From contig NZ_JAHSTX010000001.1 of assembly GCF_019145375.1 (NCBI RefSeq), positions 657,001 to 721,000 of the forward strand: a DNA stretch of 64,000 nt, in the 5' to 3' direction. This document shows, one piece after another, positions 63,991 through 64,000 of the stretch. The notes beneath the pieces were generated by a model. It ran no database searches, had not been told where the DNA came from, and saw only the letters and a list, made by a program, of their open reading frames with translations. The first letter of the stretch is position 1, and every line of letters starts with the position of its first letter. Source of the DNA: Pseudomonas triticicola (GTDB taxonomy: Bacteria; Pseudomonadota; Gammaproteobacteria; Pseudomonadales; Pseudomonadaceae). The translations under genes and the position numbers were made by a program.

Positions 63991-64000
63991 GCCCTTGAAA

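Overview
The window looks like a chromosomal segment of a fluorescent Pseudomonas (P. fluorescens group). The evidence is high-GC coding with Pseudomonas-type proteins, many copies of the REP sequence GGGAGCGAGCCTGCTCGCGA, neighbouring rssB/STAS/tal genes, a DUF6124 gene with its characteristic long leader, and Pseudomonas-style copABCD, fecIRA and PheC-like genes. No rRNA, tRNA, CRISPR array or complete insertion sequence was seen.

Layout. (1) 0.1-3.0 kb: a PP2C response regulator and STAS protein (an anti-sigma-antagonist type switch), then transaldolase. (2) 3.1-27.4 kb: a large exopolysaccharide locus. It has a secreted glycoside hydrolase, a Wzb-like phosphatase and Wzc tyrosine kinase, one GT4 glycosyltransferase, a pyruvyl transferase, a Wzx-like flippase, a Wzy-like protein, a membrane acyltransferase and an SGNH esterase. 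It continues with an orphan phosphomannomutase-like domain protein and galU, galE, a YjbE-like small protein, Wza, a GfcB/GfcC/YjbH (YjbFGH) set, a WcaJ/WbaP-type initiating transferase, two orphan winged-helix regulators, and uppP. The gene set combines Wzx/Wzy assembly with the yjbEFGH/group-4-capsule accessory proteins. It predicts a small glucose/galactose repeat unit carrying pyruvate and acyl groups. (3) 27.4-28.8 kb: a small secreted protein and dusA. (4) 28.9-33.8 kb: an AT-richer accessory island with a HEPN-like protein and a tightly overlapping four-gene ABC-3C-like conflict system. (5) 33.9-34.5 kb: a highly structured leader plus a DUF6124 protein.

(6) 35-38 kb: a chemoreceptor, an EAL-domain protein, a shrunken YeeE-like gene and a PheC-like dehydratase. 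(7) 39-43 kb: copABCD copper resistance. (8) 43-49.9 kb: a hypothetical protein, RNase T2, a LysR gene divergent from a HAD/class II aldolase pair, a diguanylate cyclase, a glycine-rich secreted protein and an AhpD-like protein. (9) 50-54 kb: fecIRA iron uptake. (10) 54-61 kb: an MFS carrier, a DapF-like protein lacking both catalytic cysteines, codA/codB, queD and a patatin-like protein. (11) 61.4-64 kb: two PepSY proteins and a PhoPQ-like two-component system.

Many start sites were moved inward from the longest open frame, using Shine-Dalgarno sequences, signal peptides and overlaps with upstream stops. All assignments come from reading the sequence; no database search was run.
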